Part shown: piece by piece, positions 1 to 10,527 of the stretch
How positions within the stretch are numbered: the stretch's first letter is position 1
How the letters are laid out: each line of letters starts with the position of its first letter
Origin: Basidiobolus meristosporus CBS 931.73
Lineage: Eukaryota > Basidiobolomycota > Basidiobolomycetes > Basidiobolales > Basidiobolaceae
DNA: 64,000 nt
Direction of reading: 5' to 3'
NCBI GenBank assembly: GCA_002104905.1
Contig: MCFE01000098.1
Location: 108,587 to 172,586 of the forward strand
The notes under the pieces: model-generated
The model's database searches: none
Told to the model about the DNA's origin: nothing
Seen by the model: the letters and a program-made list of their open reading frames with translations, nothing else
Translations under genes and position numbers: made by a program

Positions 1-92
1 AACCGCGATGCAGCGTAAAAATATCAGCACACGACCGACGACTCGCGTCACTCATTGGCGAGGGGTTATTATTATCCTCACTCGGTAGGGGA

Positions 93-101
93 ATATATAT
101 A
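93..101 (+). promoter_or_regulatory. TATA box of the MADS gene
   Basis: A TATATATAA run lies about 33 bp upstream of the ATG at 134 and is the only obvious core promoter element in the first 130 bases. Assignment is by position and consensus only. Confidence 0.5.
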
Positions 102-133
102 AGGTGCGTGACAACCTACGGACTTGGGTAACG

Positions 134-990
134 ATGGGCCGCAAGAAGATCAAGGTAACCCAGCCGACCTGCCTTCCTTTGGTATCCTCGACGATCTGAT
201 CCTTACCTTCGTCCCCAGATAAAAACCATCGAGAACGATCGGCAAAAGACCGTCACCTTCACCCGTCGCCGAAGCGGTCTGATCAAGAAGGCCCACGAGC
301 TGGCGGTGTTGTGCGACTGCAAGGTTGTCCTGCTCATGTTTGACGCCAGGGATGCATGTCATATGGTACATTCTCTTTATCTACACTGTCTTGTCTATCT
401 CATCTCACCCCGTCCCATGCGTCCGAGTAGTATTCATCCGAGGACGACCCGGAGGAGCTGATCCACAAGTACTACCACAAGGAGTTCAACACCGTCGAAG
501 GGAAGGTAAGCGTTTGCTTTGGTTCGTCCGGTACGGGAATGGGCTGATGACGCTTTTCCAGCGCAAGGGCAGCAAGGCCAGACCTGAGGACAGGGACGCT
601 CGCTCCACTGTGGTGAACGAATACCGGATCACCACCAACGGGGAGGGGTCGGAGAACATCCAGGTGAAGCAAGTGAGGAATCTTCACAACCCCGGGTCGA
701 TCCTTCTACCCCTCGAGCAGCCCGTAGTCGGCTCTTCCCAGCCCTTCATGCCGTTGCCACCGGCCATCCCTACCCTCGAGGACTACTCTATCATCCCGGT
801 GGAGCATGAGGACAACTATCACCATACCGATCCCGGATACCTGAATCAATTCGGAGAAGCTAGGCCCTTGCTGGAGTATCCCGCCACGGAATCCGAACCA
901 TACGGAGAGATGAAATACTTCTATCAAATCCCAACCACCAGGCCGTCGCTCTACGAAGCCAACAGCTACCAGTCCCATCCGCCGTTCTGA
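134..990 (+). CDS. MADS-box transcription factor (MEF2/SRF-like)
   Basis: Sequence-specific DNA-binding regulator, predicted nuclear. Four exons, 134-154, 219-365, 431-505 and 562-990, join in frame to 223 residues; the introns are 64, 65 and 56 nt with GT..AG ends. Exon 1 encodes only seven residues (MGRKKIK), the invariant MADS start. Exon 2 supplies the rest of the domain, with RRRSGLIKKAHELAVLCDC and the hydrophobic strand VVLLMFDAR. The MGRKKI start is the MEF2/Rlm1 type rather than the Mcm1 type. After residue 56 there is an acidic patch and a tail rich in Pro, Tyr and Glu with no recognised domain, typical of fungal MADS activators. The ATG is fixed by the MADS signature and lies just downstream of a TATA box. 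Targets cannot be inferred. The intron positions are from reading the sequence and have no transcript support. Confidence 0.92.
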
Positions 991-1099
991 CCGGGCCCTG
1001 TTGGTGTATATAATTGCTGTATACCTTCTTATCACTACATACGCATCGCTCTCGAGATATCTACCTAATAAATTCCCCTTATCAACAACCAGGTGGGAC

Positions 1100-2490
1100 T
1101 TACAAGCCTCTGATGAATCTCCCCAACTTCTCGGTTTCTTCCCGAGCGGCTGCCTTGCAGTGGTCGGGGGTGGTCGGCTCGGGATCCCCCGCTCGGAACT
1201 CGTGTGGACCCTCGTCTAGCTTGTGCAATTCGTAGGAGTTCGGAGGTTGCGCGTGGGATTCTTTGGCAGGCATGCGATAGAACGATGAGCCAGTGACCTC
1301 ACATCGGTGGGACCCAAACATCTTCCACACCGCCCACTGCATAAACCGAGCGTGTGTCGAAGGGCAAAGCCCGGGGGAGTGGATCTTCAATGGGGTCGAG
1401 TCATCCTCCTCCACGCAATACGTGACAATCAGTCTCTCACGGACGACCAACAAGGAGTTGTGGAGCGCGGGGTCCATCAGGAACGCCACTAAATTAAGGA
1501 CACCTAGGAGAGGGTTCTCAGCAGGGGCACTCGGAAAACATTCACTCGCTTCTTACCTGGCAGATCGGTGCCAATGACCGACCAGTAGTTGATTTGAGGA
1601 TTCATCGAGTGTTGGAACTGCAACCACAGCTCCATCAAGATGAAGCCACCCTGGGTGATGATCGGGATGAGGGTGTAGAGGGCGATCCTGGCGACCAAGC
1701 GGTTGATGGTCTTCTGGGTCTTTCTGCGGCGTGGTTCGGTCGTCTCGAGCCCGCTCAACGAGTAGTTCCTATCGATGTTGGAGATCCTGCGTAGCCTCAT
1801 CTCCAGTTTGATGATCACCAGGGTCACCACCACCAGACAGTAAATCGACCCGGCCACCACCCAAAACAAGAAAGAGCCCCATTCCCACACCTTCGTACGC
1901 GTGCTGGAGTACCTCTTCCACCAGCACACCCCGACATTGTCGTCCCAGCCTACCCTCCCTGCGGCCCAAGCGGGGACGGTCGTGGCAAACGCAAGCGATG
2001 TGGACACCAGAAAGTAGATGCGCTCAAGGCTCGGGTGGTATGGTTTCTCGTGCAGAAAGACGTATTGCAGGTTGAATGCGATCATGCAGGTCAGGAAGAT
2101 GTAGTAGTTGGTGAGAAAGATGATGGCCCTAGGAGGGGGTTAGTTCGGGTGGCCGCGGGAACGAGTCGACTTCACAGAAACCTACCAGGCGGAAAAGTCG
2201 CACGCAGGCCCGCTCACCGCAACGAAGGTGAACAGAATGTAGACGATCGCCTTGAGCACGTCCACCGCGGATATGGCAGCAGTCAGGCGTAGGGAAACTC
2301 GATCCATGAGCTTCGGCTCGAAGGCTCGGATCGAGAAGTAAATGACGAGCACCAGGGAGCCGCATATTATGGACGCGGAGTTCAGAACGACATTGATGAT
2401 GGTCACCGCGCGGTTTTCATGATCCCCCTTCAACACAAGGTCGTAGCCCGGGTCGAAATCCCAGGAATTCAGCGAGGTCGTTGTTACCAT
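1100..2490 (-). CDS. Seven-transmembrane receptor, GPCR-like
   Basis: Predicted plasma-membrane receptor. Exons 2490-2186, 2128-1557 and 1503-1100 join in frame to 426 residues. Seven hydrophobic segments are visible: around residues 28-50 and 65-90, then one spanning the first splice junction (WAIIFLTNYYIFLTCMIAF), then IYFLVSTSLAFATTVPAW, the long WGSFLFWVVAGSIYCLVVV, IALYTLIPIITQGGFILME, and a seventh after the second junction. A basic third intracellular loop with RRRKTQK lies between segments five and six. This resembles the cAMP-receptor/Gpr1-like group of fungal receptors, but no ligand or G-protein partner can be inferred. The C-tail of about 100 residues is hydrophilic. It is convergent with the MADS gene, with 109 bp between the stop codons. 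Family assignment is by topology. Confidence 0.8.
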
Positions 2491-2827
2491 GAGGAGAGAG
2501 ACGGTGCCGTAAAAAAACTGGCTATCCGGCCCCGGTCAGGTAGTTATACTCTCTTGCCATTCGGGTCACACATGGTTCAATTGGCTGGCAGTGATAGAAT
2601 TTAATCTTCGTTCACCTTGCAACCCCATCGGCCAGTCCCGGTTACACAAGAGGACATTGGTCCAGAACTAACGTATGGAGGCTATCTGATGGCGATTTCT
2701 CTAGGAAGGCTATTGAGTGGTGATTTCTGGTGTTACCCGAAATACCAGTCTTGATGACGATTCGTGTGGTAATTCGTGTGGTAACGATGGTTTATTATTA
2801 TTATAACAAAACGGTGGCAATCTAGAA
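2491..2827. other. Intergenic, receptor promoter / helicase 3' side
   Basis: 337 bp holding the upstream region of the minus-strand receptor and the 3' flank of the helicase gene. It contains a short repeat, ATTCGTGTGGTAA, twice at about 2760-2785. No RNA gene or coding potential is seen. Confidence 0.5.
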
Positions 2828-5579
2828 CTAGTATTCTGCATAGCGCACTTCGCCATTATCCATCACCCATTCACAGTACTTTCTCAAGAACTCATCCTTC
2901 ATGCCCACCGTCTCGCTATCGCCGATGACACAGAGGTGACGCTTCGGGCGGGTGATTGCCACATTCAGACGTCGGGAATCCGAGAGAAATCCAACCTCCC
3001 CGGAGTCGTTGGATCGAACCATCGAGAAGATCACCGCTTCTATTGGACATCGTCGATTAAGTAAGCGAGCCAGCCACAAACAGATCTCGATCACCTACCT
3101 TTTTCTCGTCCTTGGAAGCCGTCCACTAAACAATGCCATTGGGTCAGTAGGGAAGTGTAGTCGATGTTATCATAGCAATGACCCACCGGAGCCTATTTCG
3201 AGTTCTGGATAAGCCTCCTTCAAGGCTAGCGTCAGCATCTTGACTTGGGCGTTGTACGGGGTGATCACGGCGATGTCCTCCTCGTGGAGCCCTGCTTCGA
3301 TGAGACTTTTGACGTGCTCCACCACCACAGTGACCTCCCCCTCGTTGTATTTACTGTCGCCGTCCTTCTCGCTGTCCCCCGCCTCGGCCAGCTCGTTCAT
3401 CCCCGCATGGGCCGTGTCAATGAACACCAGTGGGGCGAGGGTGTTGTCGGTCTCCTCGACGTCCGGAATCTGGCTGAGCAGTCGTTCACGGACCGACGCA
3501 TGCGCCACCAGCTTGTCTTCGTAGAATTCCATCGAAGGGAATTTCATGATCATGTCGTGCATCCGATATTGCGTGGTCAGCATGTACTTCACCTTGCTTC
3601 CGTAAACAGCGAGCATGCGATCAAACAGGGTGATCTCCAGGCTTTTTCCGGAGGAGGGGTCGGGTCGCTCGGTGGGGGAGGAGGGGTTGTTGCGATTGGA
3701 TTTGAGGGACTTTATGGTTGGCGGCAGCTGCAGATGATCCCCGGCCTATTCACAACAACAATGGTCAGGGATGGTTACGCACGGATCACAACTTGGATGG
3801 CGGTTACCAAAATCACTTTCTCGGCCTTGAGAATGGCGATCCAGCATTCCTAATTAGATCAGAGAAGCATTGGTTAGTGCGCGAAAGGTGCGTAGTCCCG
3901 AGATCCCTGCTTACAGCTAACAATACAAGTGGTTAGAGGGGATCCATGCTGTGACAAATGATTCCAATCCCACCTTCCAGCGCCTGTGTTGCTTCGTCAA
4001 TGATCACAACGTCAAACTTCCGGTTCTTCATGGTCTTGCTTCCACACCTGCGACAAATCTCGCATTGTTATTCCCTGCAAAGACGGCCAAGTTGGAGGGG
4101 CCTTACCCATTCAGGGTGCTCAGGATCACCGGGGTCTCCTCGAGCAGCTCATTCACCACCCTCCCTTCCCGCTCCCTGAATTCTTTCTTGAGGTCCTTGA
4201 GCTGCTGGTAAAAGCCCTTTCTCTCGGAGCGGTTCCTCGACTTCTGAATACTCGCCATGGTCTGGTCCATCTCCTTCCGTATGTCGCTCACCAGTTGCCC
4301 TTGATCACACGTTTGTGTCACGACGTCGAGGGCGTGCTCCATCACTGCAGGCAAGATTCGCGCAGGATGGCCGACTCGCAGAATATTGATTCGGCATTTG
4401 GCCAGCCTTTCGACCAGATTGTCGACCGAGATATTCGAGGGGCCACACACCAAGACCTTTTTTTCCTGCTTCACCAGCTGTCGGATGATCTCGATCAGCG
4501 TATACGTCTTACCCGTCTAGCCAGGTTGAAAGCGCTGTTTAGCCGCATGTCTTCACTAGGAAACATAAGATTACCTACTCCTGAGCACAATGGACATGAG
4601 TAAGTGGGCCGTAGCCGGGAAGCCATGATGAATCTCTAACCTGGCGGGCCGTGGATCAAGGCGATCTCGTTGGAATTCAGCCCGAATTTCACTGCTTCCT
4701 TCTGCGAGTCGTTCAGATTCTTGTCGAAGAAGGCGATTTTGTTGAATTTTGTCGAGGCTGATGGGGGCTGGAGATTGAAGAGAACCCGAATCAAACTGGT
4801 CTCCCGCGCTCGCTTGAGGTCCATCATGGCCCATTTCATTCTGAAATTGGAAGGCCTTAGCTATGGTTTGCATATGCATGTTTGCTATCGGTCTACCTTT
4901 CGTAGCTGATATTGTTGGCCAGCTTTGTTCTGATCGAATACCAATAAAAGTGGTGAGTGCCTACTCTATCCAATTAATAGTACGCTTCCACCATACATTT
5001 TACATCTGTCCTCCCATTCAACTGGTATCTCCTCCTTCACTGCTACGGTGATAACCGTATCCGTGACCTTCAGTACAACCCCGTCGACGAAAGGAATGGT
5101 TTCGTTGGGCTTCAAGGGTGCCCCGCTTGTAGAACCGGAGCCGGTGGTGACATTTTTGGCGACAGCAAGAGTAGTTCCGCTTGGGGTGTTTGCGGAAACG
5201 CGAAGATCTTCGGTGATTGCAATAATATCTCCAGAGCGGATGCGATGTGGTAGAAAGGCTGAGAGATGCAGGGGCGGCTCAAAGTCAACGACGCTTTGTA
5301 ATAAGAAATATAACATGTAATAATAATATAAACTCCAGTTAGTCGACTCCTCTCAATCTCTAGACTACGATTGGTACTTCCAAAAAGCGAACATCAGATC
5401 TCGTACCTCTTTCCGCCAAGACCGGTTCGAAGTGCTGTAATGCGCAGACCACCCAAGGCAACTCCACGTCTCTGCAGCTGTTGTATCGATTTTTGACCTA
5501 GTAGTTCCGAGTTCTCATCGATTTCTAGTTGTCTTTCTTTTTCCAACAGGTCCAGTTGGTTCTTTACAAACGTCTCCAT
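2828..5579 (-). CDS. SMUBP-2/Hcs1-type superfamily 1 DNA/RNA helicase
   Basis: UPF1-like SF1B helicase of the IGHMBP2/Hcs1 family, ATP-dependent and 5'-3' in characterised relatives. Twelve exons can be joined: 5579-5407, 5293-5004, 4960-4897, 4840-4641, 4580-4579, 4516-4107, 4047-3974, 3916-3915, 3849-3808, 3745-3187, 3125-3099 and 3039-2828. They total 2055 nt, giving 684 residues, close to the family core without the R3H tail of animal IGHMBP2. Motifs in order: RTGLGGK in the N-terminal barrel, Walker A GPPGTGKT, CGPSNISVDNLVERL (Ia), IIDEATQALE (II), AGDHLQLPPT (III), TTQYRMH (IV), SVDGFQGREK (V) and NVAITRPKRHL (VI). Two exons are only 2 nt long, and each completes a codon of a conserved motif. 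The second intron is short (43 nt), so the exon 2/3 junction is the least certain. The gene lies 166 bp downstream of INTS3 on the same strand. Confidence 0.9.
3915..3916 (-). other. Predicted 2-nt microexon (CT) in helicase motif II
   Basis: The upstream exon ends at 3974 after GAA G, and the downstream exon must start at 3849 with GAA TGC TGG because an in-frame TAG immediately precedes it. Two nucleotides are missing. Between them lie an intron 3973-3917 (57 nt, ends TTGTTAG, branch-like CTAAC), the dinucleotide CT, and an intron 3914-3850 (65 nt, GTAAGC..ATTAG, branch-like ACTAACC). Joining gives GAA GCT GAA TGC TGG, reading EAECW, which matches the family pattern after DEATQAL. The donor GTGGGA of the first intron is weak. 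Confidence 0.75.
4579..4580 (-). other. Predicted 2-nt microexon (GA) in helicase Walker A
   Basis: The upstream exon ends at 4641 after CCA G, and the downstream exon must start at 4516 with ACG GGT AAG ACG, because TAG in the same frame sits just before it. Inside the gap are an intron 4640-4581 (60 nt, GTTAGA..CTCAG), the dinucleotide GA, and an intron 4578-4517 (62 nt, GTAGGT..CTAG, branch-like GCTAAAC). Splicing gives CCA GGA ACG GGT, restoring GPPGTGKT exactly. Treating the gap as one 124-nt intron breaks the frame in the P-loop. Confidence 0.78.
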
Positions 5580-5745
5580 TTCTAGTGCCCGCTTGGTGTA
5601 TGGGGGAAATTGTTGTTAGAAACCGCTAAATAACCACAATAATGCAAGATATCAAATTTGGTGTGCATCCCATTTAGAAATTGTATTAACTGGTTGATTT
5701 TATTAGTATCTATGAAATCCAGACAATTCCCAGTGAATTCTGCAG

Positions 5746-8700
5746 TTACTCGCTATCCGACAATACAATGGCTGATCGCTTTCTCTTCGAAAGTGGACCT
5801 GGCCCGTCGCTTTGCTTACCCCGTCGTTTGGAGCTTCTTGTTTCTCGCTTGGTGATAACTGGGGATGGTTGTTCGTTCAGGGAGCCCAGCTCCTCCGCTG
5901 AGTTAGCCTCAATGTCTAGAAATACAATTAGTGAAAGAATCCGGAATGCTCCCAATCCCAAAACTAACTTACCGATCTCATCGATGTAGAAGACAGGATA
6001 GAGCTGCTGGAAGTCAAACGAATTCACAATGGTCTTGAGTGGAGCTGTGACTGGAGAATCTTTTAACAAACGCTCTTTACAGTGGATAAAATGTCAGTTC
6101 TTCTGAAAACTTGGGTGGCTCGGTTGTTGCGTCTAACATACCAGTAAACTCTTCCAGCGCACTCCCACTTAATTGAACACTCGACAGCCAAAGGTGCAGT
6201 GAGTCGAGATGGATTTTGGAACGGTCCATTAATTCAGATTCGTCGTTCGCTCCCGCTTTGATTTCAGTGGCAATCTCAAGAAAGATGTCACCAAATGCCT
6301 GCGCCAGAGAGTCCGACCACAAGCGACTCCATTGCGTTAAACACGATCTGAAGAAAGGATCACTTCCACCGTCTCTGTGATTTCCTAGTGTAGACACGAT
6401 CTGCTTGGTCGGGGGAACAGTACGGAGCAGGGCTAACAAGCCGTTCAGCGCCTCAGGGTTAGCTGGAAAGAAAACGTAAATAGGGAATTCGACATGAACA
6501 ATCCATCAAAGCCTACCATCTGCTTGTAGTTTATCAAATAACGAAGCAAAAAGCATCTCAACAAGCTCAGTTTTCCCGGCTATTTCAGCAGCGATGAGTT
6601 GCCAGACACAGATCTGCTCAAAGGTCTCCCATTCTAGGGTCGGTCCTAAAGATGGCAATGATAAGGGAGCTGGTCTTCGACCCTTTCGTGGACACTCTTA
6701 CCAACTGATGTTTCGTAGTCTGACTGGCCGAACATGGTGAGCTCGTCAGAATTCAGGCTTGTCATGAGTTGATAGACCTGGCAACTGAAAGGTTAGTTAT
6801 CAGGGCCCCAGATGGGCAAGGAAGCCAATTGTACCTGGGAAGGATCCATCATTGCAACGGCCAAATGCAAGAAGTCGGTGTTGCCAACACAGATTTCCGG
6901 GTATTTCTTGAATATATACGGCAGAACTTCGTAAAACAGGTTGATTTGACTTTCTTGCAAGCTCTAAACACTAGCTGTCAGTCAACATGCCTATCGCCTA
7001 TTGAGTAATGCTGTTACCATACCGTCATGTCTTTGAGTAGTTGCTCCTTCAATGGAGCATCCTCTACTGTGGCAAATGCGGTGTATTTGTCTAGCAGCAC
7101 ATTATCAAATTTGTTTTTAGAGCCGTGAACACTATGTCTAGATAGCAGTGGTCAGTTAACAGGAGCCTAGGACTTTCATGATCATCAACTCACTTAAATA
7201 TGCACAGAATCCATCGGAATCCCACTGCCTCGACTTTTCCGGAGATTTTGTTTAAAAGAGTCAACATCCGAGTTTCCAAAGCGGGATCTGATGAGGAGGT
7301 CCAAGCTTGATCCAACAGAATACTTATCAAGTCTTTGCTCTCTTCATCCTGTGTAAAATAATCTTGGTCCAGATCGGTTAAGGTGGATTTTCTCACGGCT
7401 CTAGATAAAGAAGGGGCGAGGTTTTCGGGCGGGACAGCCTGTGGCGAGGTGTTCAGTCAAAATGAATTGGTAAACAATACGTGTTCTTGCGTACCGTCTT
7501 CGCAAATACTTCTAGAATCTCTTTCAAAAGAGTCTCGGATTTCTCGATCTCTTCATTTGTGGTGGCCTCTCTAAAATCTTTGAGCAGGTCACCGAAAAGC
7601 CATAAGCTGGCTTCATCGACACTTTCTTCTTCTTCATCCTCCTCCTCTTCTCCTTCCCCTTCCCCTTCTTCTTCCTCGTTCTCTACATCCAAGCTTGCTT
7701 CATTCTCTGTCCCCTCTTCATACTGCTCCTCGGTTTCGAAGTCTTCATTTGCACCCTCTAAAACATCAGACTCTTGTTGGTTCTCCATCCCGTTGAAATC
7801 CATACTCATCTCGTCGTAGGGGTTGGAATTTTCGTTTTGATCGCCCTCAATAAACCCGGATTCATTGTTCTCTCCTTCGGTCAAGCCTAGAGAAGGGTTA
7901 ATCAGAGGGGTCGTTATATTGGTCTATGATCAAAAGATCATCGCTACCTGAATAACTAGACGCTACATCTTCTTCTGCAGTCTCCTCTGCACCATTCTCT
8001 TCTTCAGGATCTTCTTGGAAGGCTTGTCCTAGTTGGCCAGTAAACGAGCTCTGGATATCCATTTGGAATGGATCTTTATCATCCTCGAATCCGCTAGAGG
8101 TTGCTTGTGGCTCAGAAGAATCAAGGGAGGGATTGTTGAGGCTGTTCTGATTGACCACATTTCCAAGTATTTGGCTGATTCCTTGTCGGACGCTTGAAGG
8201 TATCGCTGGATTCCCCAACATATTGTTAAACGACCGGATAACTCCCTTCTCCATGATCGTTTGCATGGCGGAGCGTACATGCAGTTTAATATCGTTGGCT
8301 TTTTCCGGGTAGTATTCCTCTACTACAAATTGTAGAAACTCGAGTAGGATACTAGTAATGAATGCATACTTCTCCACGGATCTCTCCATCAGCAACACGG
8401 CGGGTTCTGAAAGCGATGGGTCAACAGGTGAGGGGTTTTGAATAAATTTAACTGAGGGCACGTACCGATGTTCATAATGTTGTCTATGTTAGGATCGTAG
8501 AACAGCCAATCGTAAAACAATGCTAACTTAGCATTGCTAGCGGCAGCATGAGACTACAAGCCATATCAGCATAGCTCGTCGTGTGAGAAAACAATGAATC
8601 TCTAGCGTACCTTGATCCCTCTAATCAGCCCACCAATGATTACATATCTAGGCACAATATCCGACGCTAGGACTGCATTTGTGGGATGGTAAACGCCACA

Positions 8701-10225
8701 TATGTATCGAATGAGATCACAATACAGCGTCTCGGAATCTGGCGTTGACAGGTAGCGGCTGATGAACCACTGAAGATTTCGCTGATGGCGGCCCCACCGT
8801 AACTAGTGTCAATCTAGAGGTTAGTTCCATGGTATTGTTGACCACCTCTACATAAAGACTCACGCTTTCCATGATGTGAAGAAGCTTAAGCTCCATATCA
8901 AACGTTAGTCTGCTTTGCAGATAAATCTTTGGAGTAGGTACTGAGAGAATGTGCCAAACACCTAGATTGCCGCATAGTAAATTAAGTGTCCAGCACCTAG
9001 GTTCAGCACCGCTTACCTCGAAAGTGTGGACTTATCTTCTCGGGCCGATAGAAGAGGTCGATCCAGATCTGTTCGAACTCGGGGATGCGCGCTACATCCT
9101 GTAGAGCTCGAATTAGATCGCGCCCGATGTTGGAACACTCTATGAACTTTGCTCTGGTTAGCTGGTGGTTATCGAAGGTGAGCATCTGCCAGTGGAACGT
9201 GGCTTACTTTTTCGCGTAGCAGATACACGCAGAAATCTGTCTCCTTCTGCCGTAGCTCCAGATATTTCCCATGATCCAAGATCACTCTTATAAACGTATA
9301 AAAGGATGATGCAATGACTACAGGAAATAGATTCATCCACTGTCTAGAGCACCCATCTTTGCTTAACAACTAAATCCTTTTTAAAGCCAAGTGAGACGAA
9401 GACCAACCTATTCTTGGAGAGTAAATCGACCATGGCTTCGCAGAATGACAGGTTCTTCTGTGTTACATCGCCACCTGGACAAATACGTGAGTAATCCAGT
9501 AAAGCCCCCATCAATTGACCTCGACATCTCACCTCTGATTTGGCGGAGCAATATCGTATACAAACTGTCTATTCCCTGCACGTTCATTCCTGTCAGTTGA
9601 TCAACCATCCATAGAAGCTTTGAAAGGTAACGCTCTAGTTAGCACATGGCTCCACTACAGGCAAAGATAAGGACCAACCTGGCTTCTGGTTTTGACATTC
9701 ATCTTGCAAAATCTGGGCAGGGCTGCCAAGTACTTCAACTTCCCTACGATATACGCAAATCCATCTCTAACAATGAAATTGAGATATCTAAAATACTGGA
9801 AACCACTTTAAGGTTGAGGCCGGACAATTCTCTCTCGAGGCTGGAAGTTGGATATTACCTCGTTGGCGTTCGCACTATCCGATAGAATACCGTAGAGTAG
9901 ACCTTTTGCAAGTTGCGCATGCTTGGTCATACTTTGCGAGGCCTGGCAGGTAGCCGGAATGTTGTCAACACGAGTCCCAGGTGAACATATTCAACTGAAG
10001 CAAACCTTTTCCTGCAATTCGTTATGTAGCTCGATCTCTGATTTTTCTGCTATGGTCGTCTTGAGCTCCTCAAAACAAGCAGCCATTTCCTACACGATCA
10101 AAATAATCAGCACAGCCCTTCACGAAACTAAGCTAGACAATCGAAGGTACTTTATCCAACGCATCTATATCATCCACTGGTTCTAGATCCAACAGAATGG
10201 AACAGATCTCACTTGTCGTTGTCAT
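5746..10225 (-). CDS. Integrator complex subunit 3 (INTS3) homologue
   Basis: Homologue of INTS3, a scaffold of the nuclear Integrator complex (snRNA 3' processing and RNA polymerase II termination) and, in animals, of the SOSS single-strand DNA sensor. I could join 21 exons in frame from the ATG at 10225 to the stop at 5746, about 1,100 residues; human INTS3 is 1,043. Diagnostic stretches in order: [74 protein letters not shown] and [10 protein letters not shown] in the N-terminal helical-repeat half. A long Glu-rich linker (7600-7800) separates this from the C-terminal half with [14 protein letters not shown]. The last exon is a basic tail ending LSDSE, again as in animals. Introns are mostly 55-65 nt and all use GT..AG. 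The partner subunits are not in the window. Integrator is not expected in Dikarya, which supports an early-diverging fungus. Confidence 0.88.
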
Positions 10226-10527
10226 GTTGCTTTACAGACAAACCTACGTGAGGAACAACGATAGAGTATGAATCGCAGATAGGATTGTTTCAGAATTGGA
10301 GGATTTTCAAATTGCCTACCAAATTTATCGAACAAAAGGATTGATCAATGTTGAAGTTGGATTATGTCCTCAGTCACATCGTTCAGGAGAATCGTCCCCA
10401 AGGGTTGGCAAATATTTACCAGCCTTCGAGAGAGGTGGAGGGGAGAGATCGATTCTTTTTTATTGTGGACTTCTATCAAAACTCCGGCTTATATGATGGA
10501 ATATTAAGGCTTCTCTGAGTTACGAGG
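10226..10527. other. Intergenic between INTS3 start and receptor 3' end
   Basis: 302 bp with the INTS3 upstream region and the receptor terminator region. No coding potential, repeat or RNA gene is seen. Confidence 0.5.

Noticed and set aside
4517-4640. Reading the helicase gap as one 124-nt intron
   Set aside because: The only usable donor is phase 1 and the only acceptor is phase 0, because stop codons flank both; the result is a frameshift in the P-loop. The length is also twice that of the local introns.
5294-5406. A third microexon in the 113-nt first helicase intron
   Set aside because: The exons join in frame without it (GGK then SVVDFEP), so nothing requires an extra exon.
9780-9900. 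A 2-nt microexon in INTS3 before YLNFIVRDG
   Set aside because: Using the acceptor CCAG eight bases upstream gives an in-frame join (YFRYLNF) with a 63-nt intron; no microexon is needed.
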